A DNA stretch of 64,000 bases, from assembly GCA_029891345.1 (NCBI GenBank), contig CM057009.1, forward strand, positions 296,732,466 to 296,796,465, read 5' to 3'. The notes beneath the pieces were generated by a model. That model was not told where the DNA came from and did no database searches. It was given only the letters and a program-made list of their open reading frames with translations. This document shows, in pieces, positions 48,100-59,104 of this stretch. The stretch comes from Dryococelus australis (taxonomy: Eukaryota > Arthropoda > Insecta > Phasmatodea > Phasmatidae). The first letter of the stretch is position 1; every line of letters starts with the position of its first letter. A program made the position numbers and the translations under genes.

Positions 48100-49058
48100 G
48101 CGTGCCAGGCTGCGCGCCCCAAGCGATGCTGGTCTACCGGGCGCGCGAACTACGTTGCAGAGTGTGTGTAGCGATGCTCGTCTACCAGGCGCGCGAACTA
48201 TGTTGCAGAGTGTGTGTAGCGATGCTCGTCTACCAGGCGCGCGAACTATGTTGCAGAGTGTGTGTAGCGATGCTCGTCTACCGGGCGCGCGAACTATGTT
48301 GCAGAGTGTAGCGATGCTCGTCTACCGGGCGCGCGAACTATGTTGCAGAGTGTGTGTGGCGATGCTGGTCTACCAGGCGCGCGAACTATGTTGCAGAGTG
48401 TGTGTAGCGATGCTCGTCTACCAGGCGCGCGAACTATGTTGCAGAGTGTGTGTAGCGATGCTCGTCTACCAGGCGCGCGAACTATGTTGAAGAGTGTGTG
48501 TAGCGATGCTCTTCGACCGGGCGCGCGAACTATGTTGCAGAGTGTGTGTAGCGATGCTCGTCTACCAGGCGCGCGAACTATGTTGCAGAGTGAGTGTAGC
48601 GATGCTCGTTTCCAGGCGCGCGAACTATGTTGCAGAGTGTAGCGATGCTCGTCTACCAGGCGCGCGAACTATGTTGAAGAGTGTGTGTAGCGATGCTCTT
48701 CGACCGGGCGCGCGAACTATGTTGCAGAGTGTGTGTAGCGATGCTCGTCTACCGGGCGCGCGAACTATGTTGCAGAGTGTGTGTAGCGATGCTCGTCTAC
48801 CGGGCGCGCGAACTATGTTTCAGAGTGTGTGTAGCGATGCTCGTCTACCAGGCGCGCGAACTATGTTGCAGAGTGAGTGTAGCGATGCTCGTTTCCAGGC
48901 GCGCGAACTATGTTGCAGAGTGTAGCGATGCTCGTCTACCGGGCGCGCGAACTATGTTGCAGAGTGTGTGTAGCGATGCTCGTCTACCGGGCGCGCGAAC
49001 TATGTTGCAGAGTGTAGCGATGCTCGTTTCCAGGCGCGCGAAATATGTTGCAGGTGTT
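48100..49058 (+). repeat. 48-bp minisatellite, ~20 units
   Basis: About 20 tandem units of GCGATGCTCGTCTACCAGGC, then GCGCGAACTATGTTGCAGAG and TGTGTGTA (48 bp). Variants are a 44-bp unit missing TGTG, a 47-bp form with TTTCCAGG, and forms with CTTCGACCGGG or TTGAAGAG. Because 48 is a multiple of 3 and the unit has no stop in two frames, long open frames of 16-residue repeats run across it. They are not taken as genes. Confidence 0.95.
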
Positions 49059-49440
49059 TGTAATACGGGTTTTTAAAACAAACTATTCCACGTGTGCACA
49101 ATTTCTTGGCATACGAAAAATACGCAACACTTCGGGCCAGGCCGGAATACAACTGTTAATACATTGTGCTTAATTGTAAACGCTTTTTGAAGTTCTTAAA
49201 CATGACCAAAAAACACATTCAAATTGTGGTATCTCAAGATATTCTGGATGGATTCCTGCTTAGTTTTGAACTTAGCGGCATCCACCAATAAATCAATCGC
49301 GTCACCGCATTATGTCCAATAGGTATAGGCAGTAGCACGACATGTACACTGCACGCTGGCTCAGTCTTGCGCTTCGCGGCGATGACCCCCGTCGTGTCGC
49401 CCTTATCGCTCCGCGCTTTTTAGCCTCTAACAATGTAAAA
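49059..49440 (+). repeat. F4 dispersed repeat, module B, copy 0
   Basis: CACGTGTGCACAATTTCTTGGCAT, AAACATGACCAAAAAACAC and GCGCTTCGCGGCGATGACC align with 59190-59470 (CACGCATGCACAATTTGCTGGCAT, CAACATGGCCAAAAAGTACG, GCGCGTAGCGGCGATGGCG) and more loosely with 54080-54460. It is contiguous with the minisatellite. Confidence 0.75.
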
Positions 49441-49947
49441 CAGCCTCAGGTTGGCGAGCCACTTAAGAGCGCTGCCTAAGATTCCTGTAGCCACAGAATT
49501 TTAATGGAGAATCCATGTTAAAGAAATTCTCTCTCAGTTCATTTATTCTAAAGATAACCACCTCAAACAAAACACTGATATTTACTAATACTGGCACATA
49601 AAAAAATTGTACATTTTTATTTATTTATTTTTCTTAAATTTAACACATTTACATTTTAACAAAAAAATTACATTTTTGGCACGTGGTAGTAATCTGTGAA
49701 AGTTGCATTGTATTTTTTTTTGTTTGGATTGGTTGCTTTTAAAACTTATGTAAAATATAAATGTAGTATTACAACTTAAAGATACAATGTAAAAGTTTAA
49801 TTTATCCAAACATAAAATATTTTTATGTTAACACAAGTATAAAACGCTTGCGATACAACCCATATTTAGGATGCAGCAAAATAAGTCATACATGGGGTTA
49901 TTTTGCAAATATTGGGTTCAAAAAGTGCCAAGATACTTCCCTTTAAC
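49441..49947. other. AT-rich spacer
   Basis: No supported feature. Confidence 0.45.
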
Positions 49948-50790
49948 CATGCGTCGAACACGTGTGACCGTGAGATGGTTACGAAAGTAAATATTTTACA
50001 AATTTGAAAATTCGTATACTTATACAAAATGTTTAAGTAGAAGCTTTTAAAAAAAAAAAATCGAAACTAGGAATAGGGGCCGCACCACGGAACTTTTGAG
50101 ACAGAACATGTGGTCCGCGAGGCCAGCTGAAGGAGATACGGGGTTAGAGATGTGGGCGGCCCATGATGTGCGAGTGGTTTAATCAACAACAGACCCAACA
50201 CGCAAGGGATATTTGAACAGGTGCGGCATTATCTCCAACGCCGATATCATGCTTGCTACGAGGTTGGTGGCTGTCACTTTGAGCAACTCTTGGGAACTAC
50301 AACGTTAACACCGATCCGTAAATGGAGTGATCCTGTACAGTACCTCCTGTAAACCATGTACTCACGCAATATGTATAGTCCACGTAACACCACTACGGAG
50401 ACCTGTATTCGTGTTAAGACATGTTTACGCCCATATCTACTTTCGCTGGGTTCGCGGACCACACGTTGCCGATAACAAAACCTTCCGTGGTGTGGCCCCT
50501 ATATCCAGTTTCAGGTTTGCACGCTGTTATTGAAAACCACCTTTACATACATTGTAAATAAATAAAAGAAAGGAAGAAAGAAAGAATACAATAATAATAA
50601 TTTCAGTATTTTCAAATGTTAACCAAAACTTCGTACTATACGTCTAGACATTTACTACCTTCCCTCCGTTGTTGCGAACTTAAGCGGACACGTGGCAGTC
50701 ACTATGGCAGATAAAATATGTGCAGGTGGGGGTCAGCGAGCTTGTACGAAGGGCCGTCCAGTGTTAGAAAGTGATTGCATCGCCGCCTTT
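49948..50790 (+). mobile_element. F1 long-subfamily MITE split by an insertion
   Basis: 49948-50073 (ACCATGCGTCGAACACGTG, AAAGTAAATATTTTACAAATTTG) and about 50612-50790 (TTTACTACCTTCCCTCCGTTG, ATATGTGCAGGTGGGGGTCAG) are the consecutive middle and distal parts of the long F1 form seen at 8831-9255. The termini are lost or unrecognisable. Between them is the element at 50076-50499 plus about 110 bp ending in GAAA repeats. Confidence 0.65.
50076..50499 (+). mobile_element. 424-bp Tc1/mariner-type element with transposase scrap
   Basis: Terminal inverted repeats GGGGCCGCACCACGGAA and TTCCGTGGTGTGGCCCC (one mismatch), flanked by TA on each side (50074-50075 and 50500-50501). The interior at about 50217-50351 encodes EQVRHYLQRRYHACYEVGGC then HFEQLLGTTT and a later stop. 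This is the C-terminal helix and HFE-LL signature of the transposase type found at 20.6 kb. It is therefore a deletion derivative that kept the 3' coding end. Confidence 0.85.
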
Positions 50791-50984
50791 CAGTCTAGTG
50801 TACTTGGCAGCCTGGTAGTGTACTTTCTAGGACGGACACGCCGTTCATTAGCGACGACCGCCTCTTGACCTGCCTAATTAACTACGTCGGCAACTCCCCG
50901 CCGCGGCTGGCTCACGTTGACCACGCCTCTGCACTCATCACGCCTGCGGGCTCCATCTCTACATGTCTAACTGCAGCTAGCTCT

Positions 50985-51576
50985 CTTCCGTTACGTGGAA
51001 ATACTCACTGCTATAGAAATATATGCACAATAGGCACACGTTAACTGATTTGCAAGGCATGAGATTGAGAGCTGACCTGAGCTACATTTAGTTCTCATAC
51101 TATGTTTTAAAATTTTAGTACAGTGGTTTCATTTTCCGAAGTTATCGCTGTTCAATACTTTCCCCCATTTTCGCCAAGTCGGTGAAAACATGTGTTGGAA
51201 GCCCATTTCTTTAATGTTGCAGTAATACAAAATATTTGTTCTTCGTGGTATTTTTAGCGTAATACAACTTTTGGATGCAGCCACATTAAAAATTTTATTG
51301 GTATTAACCCGTCAAGAGCGTACTGGCATAGTAATAGAAGACTTTGCCATAACATTATTAATTTTACTACAATGTTAACTTAAAACAAATGCCTCACTTG
51401 TAAATTTTTGTTGCAAGAACATTAGTAATTTTTCTGCGAGTTTAAGCTTTTGACTTGCGTAGCTTTCCGTGCCTCCGACCTTCTGCCCGCGCGCCCAGCT
51501 AAAATGTATATTTTTCCCCAGAAATTGGTAAACTAATCTTACATAAAATAAATGTAAAAAAGTGTTAAAACCTGCC
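50985..51576 (+). repeat. F4 dispersed repeat, module A, copy 1 (first part)
   Basis: CCGTTACGTGGAAATACTCA, GATTTGCAAGGCATGAG, AAGAACATTAGTAATTTTTCTGCGAG and GCGCGCCCAGCTAAAATGTATAT align with 57060-57570 (CGTTACGTAGAAATACTT, GGCTTTGCAAGGCTTGAG, AAGAACATTCGACTTTTCTGCGAG, GCGCGCCCACGTAAAATATAT). Similarity resumes at about 52500-52705 after an insertion containing the F3 palindrome. No coding capacity. Class unknown. Confidence 0.8.
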
Positions 51577-52018
51577 ATTTATTTATAAATGCACTAAAAG
51601 AGAAAAATAATTATAATAGTTACACAATTTGTAGAACTTTTAAGCTGTGGTCGAAAAGCAGTAATAAACTTTACTACAAATTAATATACGTGTGTATCAA
51701 TTTATATTTAGTATATAAAAGCTTGGCGCAATGTAGAACGTATAACTCATTTGCGTAAGCGTAGTACGCACACATCGTGCGTAAGGCTCTTAACTATTCA
51801 CAATATAGAACGTATATCACATTTGCGTAAGCATAAGGACATATCGTGCGTAAGGCTCTTGACTATTAGCGCCAAGCTTTTATATAAGAAATATAAATTT
51901 ATACAAACATATTAATTTGTAGTAAAGTTTATTATGACTGTTCGAACACCTCTTACAAGTACTACAAATTGTGTAACTGTTATAATTATTCTCTCTTTTT
52001 AGTGCATTTATAAATAAA
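51577..52018. mobile_element. F3 palindromic MITE, complete
   Basis: The left arm from ATTTATTTATAAATGCACTA and the right arm ending TAGTGCATTTATAAATAAAA are inverted repeats of roughly 180-200 bp. The centre has AAGCTTGGCGC and GCGCCAAGCTT facing each other, and a duplicated GCAATATAGAACGTAT / TGCGTAAGGCTCTT block. Half of another copy is at 36735-36980. Inserted in the F4 module A repeat. Confidence 0.85.
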
Positions 52019-52479
52019 AGGTTGGTTTTCAAAAGTTTTCATATTTATTTTATTTTTCATTTTTTAATCTCCAACCATGTGATTGTATCACGAATATGGC
52101 TTTCCCTTTCTAAGAAAGATCCCCATGATGTACCGTGATCTACCAGTAGTTCGCTTTCATTCCGATACGGGACATACTGTAGGCACAAACTATAATAATA
52201 GTTTTCAGAACCATTAGCCGCTACAAAGAAAGGCACGTACACAACAAGAGTGACACTTCTGATGTCCATTTTACTGTTACTCGATTCCGTAAAACAAACC
52301 CGATACGACGTGTAGTTGTAGAGTTCCTATGGCCACCTTCCGACTCCATCATATTAGCTTAGTGTGGTACCTGCACATTGTATTGTCATGGTAACTACAC
52401 ATGTATGCGCAATTTTAGCTCGATTGGATAACGGGAAGTGGTTCAAAATCGACTTGTTTGTTTGTACGTTCGGGTGAAC

Positions 52480-52705
52480 TCTTGCAAGTTAAATAAAAGC
52501 TTGTAAAAAACATTTTGAAAGCAGAAATCTTAAGAATATTTTTTTCAATCTGTGACAAAGTAAAACTAATCTGTTTGTTTAACGTGCGGTGATTAGACTG
52601 CGTAAAATGAACCGTTGAATAAAACAAAGTTCGTTTGGATTGTTTGTTCTATTACGTCCGCGAGACCTTTTTTCAATACATAGCAGTACAAAGATATTGG
52701 ACAAG
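52480..52705 (+). repeat. F4 dispersed repeat, module A, copy 1 (second part)
   Basis: GAAAGCAGAAATCTTAAGAATATT, TTAACGTGCGGTGATTAGAC and AAGTTCGTTTGG align with 57605-57730 (GAAAGCAGACCTCGGTCACAG, TTAACGTGCGGCGACACACTG, AAGTTCGTTTGG). Confidence 0.75.
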
Positions 52706-52714
52706 TCAAATTAC

Positions 52715-52935
52715 GGTGAGTGAGGATACATGGACGGCTCTTATCTCAATCATCCTTATCGGCTCTCAAGACCTTGGTGTTGAGTATGGAGCGGCGCCGG
52801 AATGAAACTGCCGACCAGCGGCATCGTCCGGCACGATTCCCACATGCGAAGATCCCGGAGTGGCCTGGCCGGTCATTGAACACGGATCGCCTTCGTGGGA
52901 GGCGAGCAAGCTAACCATTCAGACACCGCGGCCGC
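52715..52935 (-). mobile_element. tRNA-derived SINE with internal microinversion
   Basis: The target-site duplication TCAAATTAC (52706-52714 and 52936-52944) fixes the ends. The minus-strand head GCGGCCGCGGTGTCTGAATG, then AGCTTGCTCGCCTCCCACG, matches the family. Box B is decayed (GTGTTCAATGACC). The core GTGCCGGACGATGCC is present. At 52744-52781 a 38-bp segment of the 3' domain is inverted relative to the other copies, which destroys the terminal hairpin. Confidence 0.9.
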
Positions 52936-52944
52936 TCAAATTAC

Positions 52945-54079
52945 AGTATACAATGTTTATACACTCGACATATAAGCACATCATTGTTTAAGGGGCATTT
53001 AACTGTTTGGTTGTTAATGTGTGTAACCGCTGCAGTTTGCGAACAGATTGCAAACATCATCACATATTTGGTTCGTCGAGAAGTGAAGCGAGCCGAGAAT
53101 GCGCATCGTGTGTGTAGTTATTGTTCCAACAAGAGAGTTTTGAGTTTTAGGACGTCGCAGCTATGGTATTCGCAAGGTGCGAGTGCGAACCTAAGTTTTG
53201 TGTGGCCAACATTTCAACCGTTGTGCGCTATTCAGACTAACACGTCTGTCCGCAGAGAGCTGAAAGTAAGCGCCGCAAGCAAATAGAATAAGAAATAGAC
53301 TAATAAAATCATATTAGATTGTGTTTAAACACTTTGAACTATTCGCACTATATTAGTTGCAGCAGTCTTTGTAGGAAACATTTTTATAATGTAAAATTAA
53401 TAGGCTATGTTTTGTGTATTGTCCATTTGAGTTACTATACTGCTTTGTAACTCTCAAGTGGAGAAAATACAGCTACAACTGTACGTACAGAGTAAAATTA
53501 TAAATAATTAAGTAATAAATAATTTATGGTTAACATTTCGGCAAGACGTTTTAAAATATCTGGACGATGGCATCAGTAGGTGTGTGTGTGTCACACTGCA
53601 CCTAGAATACACAGCCTACGAAGCACCGAGTATAGAGTGCACGCTGCATCAGGACACGTTCAGAGTATTGGGAATGCAGTGGCGAACACGCACGCAGCTG
53701 GTCCCGGCGAGCTGCTAGGCAGTAGACTTTTTGAGTTGCAGCTGGACTGTAGTCACGTGCGCTATGCCAGTCACGTGGTCAGCAGTGATTAAACATTTGT
53801 GTTTACACCTGAATGTGTAAAACAGACCAATCCAGTTGCATGATTTAAATGCTTTTCTAATAGAGTCATTAAACTGAATAGTTCTGCCCCATTTACTGTG
53901 CACTCGTCTCGATATGTTGCTAACCATACTGGAGATAAACGATTAGAAAAAATAATTATTAAATTTAGCCGTTAAAAGGTGGGCGATACACGATATTAAA
54001 ACTGACTAACTTTAAACGTTTAATTATTAACATGTCTGGTTAACGATTAAAACTAACGTTAGTTAACATTACGGTTACC
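52945..54079. other. Middle of F4 copy 1, uncharacterised
   Basis: Lies between modules A and B of the F4 repeat. A 100-residue frame at 52984-53286 begins with a hydrophobic stretch (LTVWLLMCVTAAVCEQ) that could mimic a signal peptide, but nothing further supports a gene. 53581-53590 is a TG run. Confidence 0.35.
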
Positions 54080-54460
54080 TGGAGGCCGAAAATGACCAAA
54101 AAATACGGAAATGCCGTTTACAAAACTTACTACAGACGAGTAATGATTGGCATTTTCAAGATATCGTGCGTTCTGCAAATATTATTTTTGAGACCTTAAA
54201 GACAACAGACTTTTGAGACGGCTCTATCATAAAAACATCACCGCCAGGACGTTAACAAAACTGCAATACGAGCCTGCACTGAACCTTCCGACAGACTTAT
54301 CAATAAAATGATAGAATCACCGCCAAGTCCTATAGGTACATGCAGCACGACGATAACGCTACACAACAGCTTAGTGGCGATTACGCACTAGATTAGCGTG
54401 GCAGACACGCCCTTACCTTCTCGCGCTTCTCGACCTGACAAGCGAAAACTGCTCCAGATA
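54080..54460 (+). repeat. F4 dispersed repeat, module B, copy 1
   Basis: GAAAATGACCAAAAAATACGG, TTCTGCAAATATTATTTTTGAG, GTCCTATAGGTACATGCAGCA and CTTCTCGACCTGACAAGCG correspond to words of 59260-59530, including GTCCCATCGGTACGTGCAGCA and CTTCTCGACCTCAGGACG. More diverged than copies 0 and 2 are from each other in places. Confidence 0.65.
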
Positions 54461-54547
54461 GGCGGATGACTTGCTGCTGCTATAATTCGGCTTTTTGGAG
54501 TTCCTGTCAGAGCTAGATACATACGACCCGGGACTTTACAAGCATAC

Positions 54548-54792
54548 AATTACGTGCTTCTTTGCTATCGAACATTGTACAGCCTGTTTCCTGGAAAGAT
54601 CAGGACTTAATAATTAAATAAAAAATTCCTGAAGACAAATTGTTAAATCTGCCTTAATACAGAGCTTGGGAGTATTTTATCACGGTTAGGTATTTGTTTC
54701 AAGTTCATATCTTCAAAATTAACTTTACAAACCAAATAGCATTAACATGTATACCTATACCAAATACTCACCGCTTTCAAACTAGGCAACAG
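54548..54792 (+). mobile_element. F2 MITE, left end lost
   Basis: TTACGTGCTTCTTTGCTA, TTAATAATTAAATAAAAAATT and ACCTATACCAAATACTCACC then GCTTTCAAACTAGGCAACAG match 10985-11220. The inverted left arm of that copy is not recognisable here. Confidence 0.75.
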
Positions 54793-55139
54793 CCTAAGAG
54801 CTAGCGGCACAGTACGCAGCAGCACAGAAGAAAGGCAAACAGTATTAATATTACTACAACAGTATTCTTTTTTATCTGAAAAGTCAGTACCAAATGTTGC
54901 TCTTACTGTAATAAACTGTTAAGTTGCAACGCCTGAGCGTTTCCGTGCGTTAATTGGAATCGTGTTCAGTTTTAGTTCTCTTGGCTCCGATATTAGTAGC
55001 GCCTCTACGTAGTTTCTGGCACGTGGACAGCGCCTGAGCCAACCTCTTTGTAATGCTCTCGTTCCCCTTCTCTTCTCCTTGCTTCTCCCTCTACCCCAAA
55101 CTGCTTGAGTCAAATGTTAAAGCTTAGAGTTTTGTAAGC

Positions 55140-56830
55140 GAATATTCGGCGGGCACTTCTTGTCTGTCTCTTGCCCGTGCAAGTAGCAATCCGCTGGTCT
55201 TCATAATGCTACTCCGATAGACCGATATGGTGCGCAATTCTACGAGAGAGAGAGCGCTTCTGCGACGCACCTCAATCAGTAATATTTGATTCGTATTTAA
55301 TATTCAGCGTAGGTAATCGTCTTGTAATGCCGGGCGAGAGGCGTAAATATTTGTAGCGAGTTGAGGGCGTAGTGCTTAGTGTGGCCCTTAGTGATTTTGC
55401 ATTGTAGTCATTTTTAGTAGACTGTTAGTTTGTCTTAAATATTTTGGGTGGGTCACTCCTCTTGGAGCTTTGTAGATCGATTTATTATTTCTTAAGTGTG
55501 TTTCGAACGTACATTTGTTGGTTTGAGAAATGAAATGGTTCGTTTAACATTTAGCCCCATTTGCCACGAGCCTAGTTCCTATTCGCTCTGCGTCGTCAGC
55601 TCACTGTTCTGCAGCACAGAAGTCTAGATATTTTGTTTAGTGTACCTGTTATTTTCTAGGGCTTTGTTCGGCCTGCTGGTATATTTTCATTTTAGTCAGG
55701 CGCCCCCTAGCGAGGTTGTATCAGCTACGGCTTTTCAAGTTAAATTTTAACGTGTCATGCGGATTAGGCGCTTTGGTAGGGCTGCACGCCGCCGCCTTTT
55801 CCGCTTATAGTAATGATCGTGTTGTTTTTTTAAGGATTTCAACTTGTTGAGTATTAGTTGGAATATTAGTGCACACGAATTTTAGTGCCTTTTACAATTT
55901 TGCGGTGTCTGAGCCTTGAACACTTAATATTTTGGGCAATTCTTCTGGACGATTTTTTTTATATGTCATTGTGGAAATTTTAGCGAGCTTAGTCAATGTC
56001 AATTCTAGTGCCATACATGGTGCTTGTGCTCCTGAGTTGAGCAATTATTTTTCGGCGGCGTGAAAGCCGGTGGCGTGCCCAGTCTGTTCGTGCGACTCTC
56101 ACATTATAAGTGAACAGCAGGGTTCACACATACTTCAACCTATAAATGTAATTTGTATTTTAATTACTTTGTTAGGGTTTTATGTAGACGCCCGTTTAAT
56201 ATTTGAGTGTTCAAAAGCATTTACAGCGCTTGAGATCATGGTTTTAGGCTAGCATTGCACTTTTAAAGCTGCCATTAGTTCAGACGTGAACGCGCCTTAG
56301 CACTTTTCTCAATATTGTGGTCAAGTATAAATCTATGTTTACTTGCTTTAGGCACGGTTTGGGTGTTATTGAATTGTAATATAGTCGAGGATTACCTGTT
56401 CTGTTTAGTATCAAAGCAATTGTAATTTTAATTCATTCGTTGGTGAGAATCAGACCTTTCTGTACCTGAAATATTTTAAGAGCACCCGTCGTAATTTTTT
56501 ACATGTTAATTTTGGAAAATAGATATTATTAAAGGCTGGGCTGTGTTTTTCAAGCAATTATTGTCACAATTACGATTTGACGAATATTTTATTTTAAAAA
56601 TGCGTGTCGCTGAAACTGTGTGCGAGCTGGTTTTTATTTGCTAGCTTTGAGATCCTGCCAAAATTCTTTACTATAGTGTGTGTTTGCTAATTGCACCTGA
56701 TTTGGTGCAAAGATATTAAAGTAAATGTAACCTTAAGTACTTTTTGTAACGTTAGGCCTACTTATTTACTGTTCTTTCAACATTAAGTTTGTGTTTATGT
56801 TAAGACAATAAAATGTGTTGAATTTAACAT
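55140..56830 (+). ncRNA. Candidate transcribed exon/3' UTR (T/G-rich, AATAAA)
   Basis: About 1.7 kb with visible strand asymmetry (many T and G runs on the plus strand, few long A-runs) unlike its neighbours. It ends in AATAAA at 56807-56812, followed by a GT-rich stretch (TGTGTTGAATTT), the arrangement of an animal cleavage and polyadenylation site. Only a 60-residue frame (56070-56252) is present, so if transcribed it is a 3' UTR or a long non-coding RNA. It would be antisense to the ELAV-like gene. No splice sites could be verified. Confidence 0.3.
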
Positions 56831-57044
56831 GTGCGTTCAAAAAAAATGTGTATTTCCTTTGGCTTGAAAAAAAAAAATTCTAAAGTAAAATTAATAAAGT
56901 GCAATAATTGTCACAACAATAAAAAAAAACCAGCAGGGAGAGTAATCTAATTAGCGCTTTGAGTGATTGACTCTACATTTTACAGAACTGCTCTATCTGA
57001 ACATGTCTGCGTTTCATATTGTGGGGTATTCGGTACATAATGAC

Positions 57045-57790
57045 TACAAACCCCACCTCTTTCGTTACGTAGAAATACTTTATGCTATATCAAGATATGC
57101 AGCACACGGAAACGGCTTTGCAAGGCTTGAGCTTGTCTAAGCTACATTCAGTTCTGATAATATGCTTTAAAATGTAAATACAGTGACTTCATTTTACGTG
57201 GTTACTCTATTCACTACTTCCCGCCATCTTACAACGCCAAGTCAGTGCATGCTTGTGTTGGCTGGACTTTTGTTCTTGTTATTAGCGTAGCAACTTTTGG
57301 TTGTGACAATATTACTTGAAGGCTTTATTAATATTTACACTTCAACAGTATATTTGCATTATAGTAACATATGCATTTGTAAATCGTCTAGATTAACCGT
57401 GACAACATTATTAAATTTACGACATAAATGTTTAAAAGAAACGCCTCAATATGAATTTTTTTCGTTGCAAGAACATTCGACTTTTCTGCGAGAGTCTAAG
57501 CTCGTGGCCTGCGCGATGCTTTCCGGTCCACCGTCCTTATGCCTGCGCGCCCACGTAAAATATATTTCCCCTAGAAATTCGTGAACTAACCTCGCGAAAA
57601 ATTTGGAAAGCAGACCTCGGTCACAGAATATTACAAAAACCTCATTCAAACAAATCAAAACTAAACAGTATGATTAACGTGCGGCGACACACTGAACAAA
57701 AGGTATAGTTAAATAAGTTCGTTTGGCGCAACCAAATATTTCGCAGAGGCAATGAAATATTTTGCTATTTCGGTTGTCCCAAGCTAATGT
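57045..57790 (+). repeat. F4 dispersed repeat, module A, copy 2
   Basis: Uninterrupted copy of the module seen in two parts at 50985-51576 and 52480-52705, same orientation. The join at about 57600 shows where the F3-containing insertion entered copy 1. The frames inside (57297-57584) have no domain. Confidence 0.8.
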
Positions 57791-59104
57791 GCGACAACTT
57801 ACATTGGACAGTTTAGGTTATAAAAAGATTGCAAGCACGATCTAATTTCGAACCCACATAATTTGCGCCCGATCACTACGTCCTAGCAACTTCAAATAAA
57901 GCGACAAATTATTAAGTATGGATGTTTTTAAATATACACGATTCTAACACTGGACAACGTAGGTAAATATTTGAAGTTTTACACATTTACTTTTCAGTTT
58001 CCTATTAAACTCGTTTCACTGTGTTTTTATACAATTATTAATAAATGCATTTTATTTAAATAAATTATAACGAAAATCAAACATTGGAAACACTCGAGTT
58101 TCATTTTCTAACCAAGGCAATCAAATGCGTGGACAAGCAAACACGTGCAGTAGCTTCAACTAATCATTTTGGTAGCAGTACTTTTTTTTGATCCAAAACA
58201 GTTTTGTTTATTCACTCGTTTATGTTGTTAGATGAACAAAATCAATTTTGTAGCTTTTCAAGTTTTGCTTGTTTACTCAACAATATATTCTGTTGGAGAT
58301 ACTGAAACACATATTTGGCCCTATGCGAACAAGTACTTCGTTGGCTTTCTCAGTTTCGTGTTCTCGTGCTCAACATTGAGTGTCACAAAAATTCAGCTGG
58401 ACGTGCACTGTGGAAAAACACACGTTGCTTGCAGTGCCTACGCGAACTTTAAGCACCAAGTTTCGCCAGAATCAAACAACGTTTTCGCAGTTCGCAGCAC
58501 GCTAACTTCGAGCGTCTAATGCAACAACTAAAGTAGACTAAGGCTGTGTGTGAACTCACCACCTTGCGCCCTTCCCAAGATGATATAAGTCATTATACCC
58601 TTTGTGAAGATGTGTGCAGCACCGAATTCGGACACACTGGTTCGCTTGTATCTACTGACCGATCGATGAGTGTGTTTACACCTGAAACCACGGCGGGAAT
58701 TCCGCGTGGTTGTTTAAGATTTAATTTGCAAGCAAACAGTTTCATCCGCCGATCCTACCACAAATGAGAGAGAGCCGGGTTAAACGGCGAGAAAACAGAT
58801 AATATACATCTACTTACATACTAGTTTTCAGTTTCTTCGAATGCCGTTCGTCACCCATATTTACGGCGCGAAGATAAACAATGGACAAAGAGCAACGAAC
58901 AGTAGAGGATTTAAAAAAGATCTAGGGCAAGAGACACGTGCCTTTGTCTGAAGGGGATATTTTAGGATCCATTCGTGCCCAAGCCGTGAATTCGGACAGC
59001 GACTATGACGTCGCGCCCTAGATGCACTTTTCTAGGGCACGAAACCAGTTAAGGGCCCTTGGCACGTGAATTCAGACACGAGCCGCGTCTGCACTGGCGC
59101 GACT
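57791..59104. other. Middle of F4 copy 2, uncharacterised
   Basis: Frames 58232-58519 and 58546-58767 lack domains. GTGTTTACACCTGAA at about 58673 also occurs at about 53799 in copy 1, in keeping with a shared middle region, but similarity elsewhere is weak. Confidence 0.35.

Noticed and set aside
48100..49058. CRISPR-like array
   Set aside because: Units are contiguous, with no unique spacers, and the context is eukaryotic.
52984..53286. Secreted small protein (hydrophobic N-terminus)
   Set aside because: The hydrophobic stretch is short, there is no matching frame in the parallel copy near 58 kb, and nothing else supports expression.
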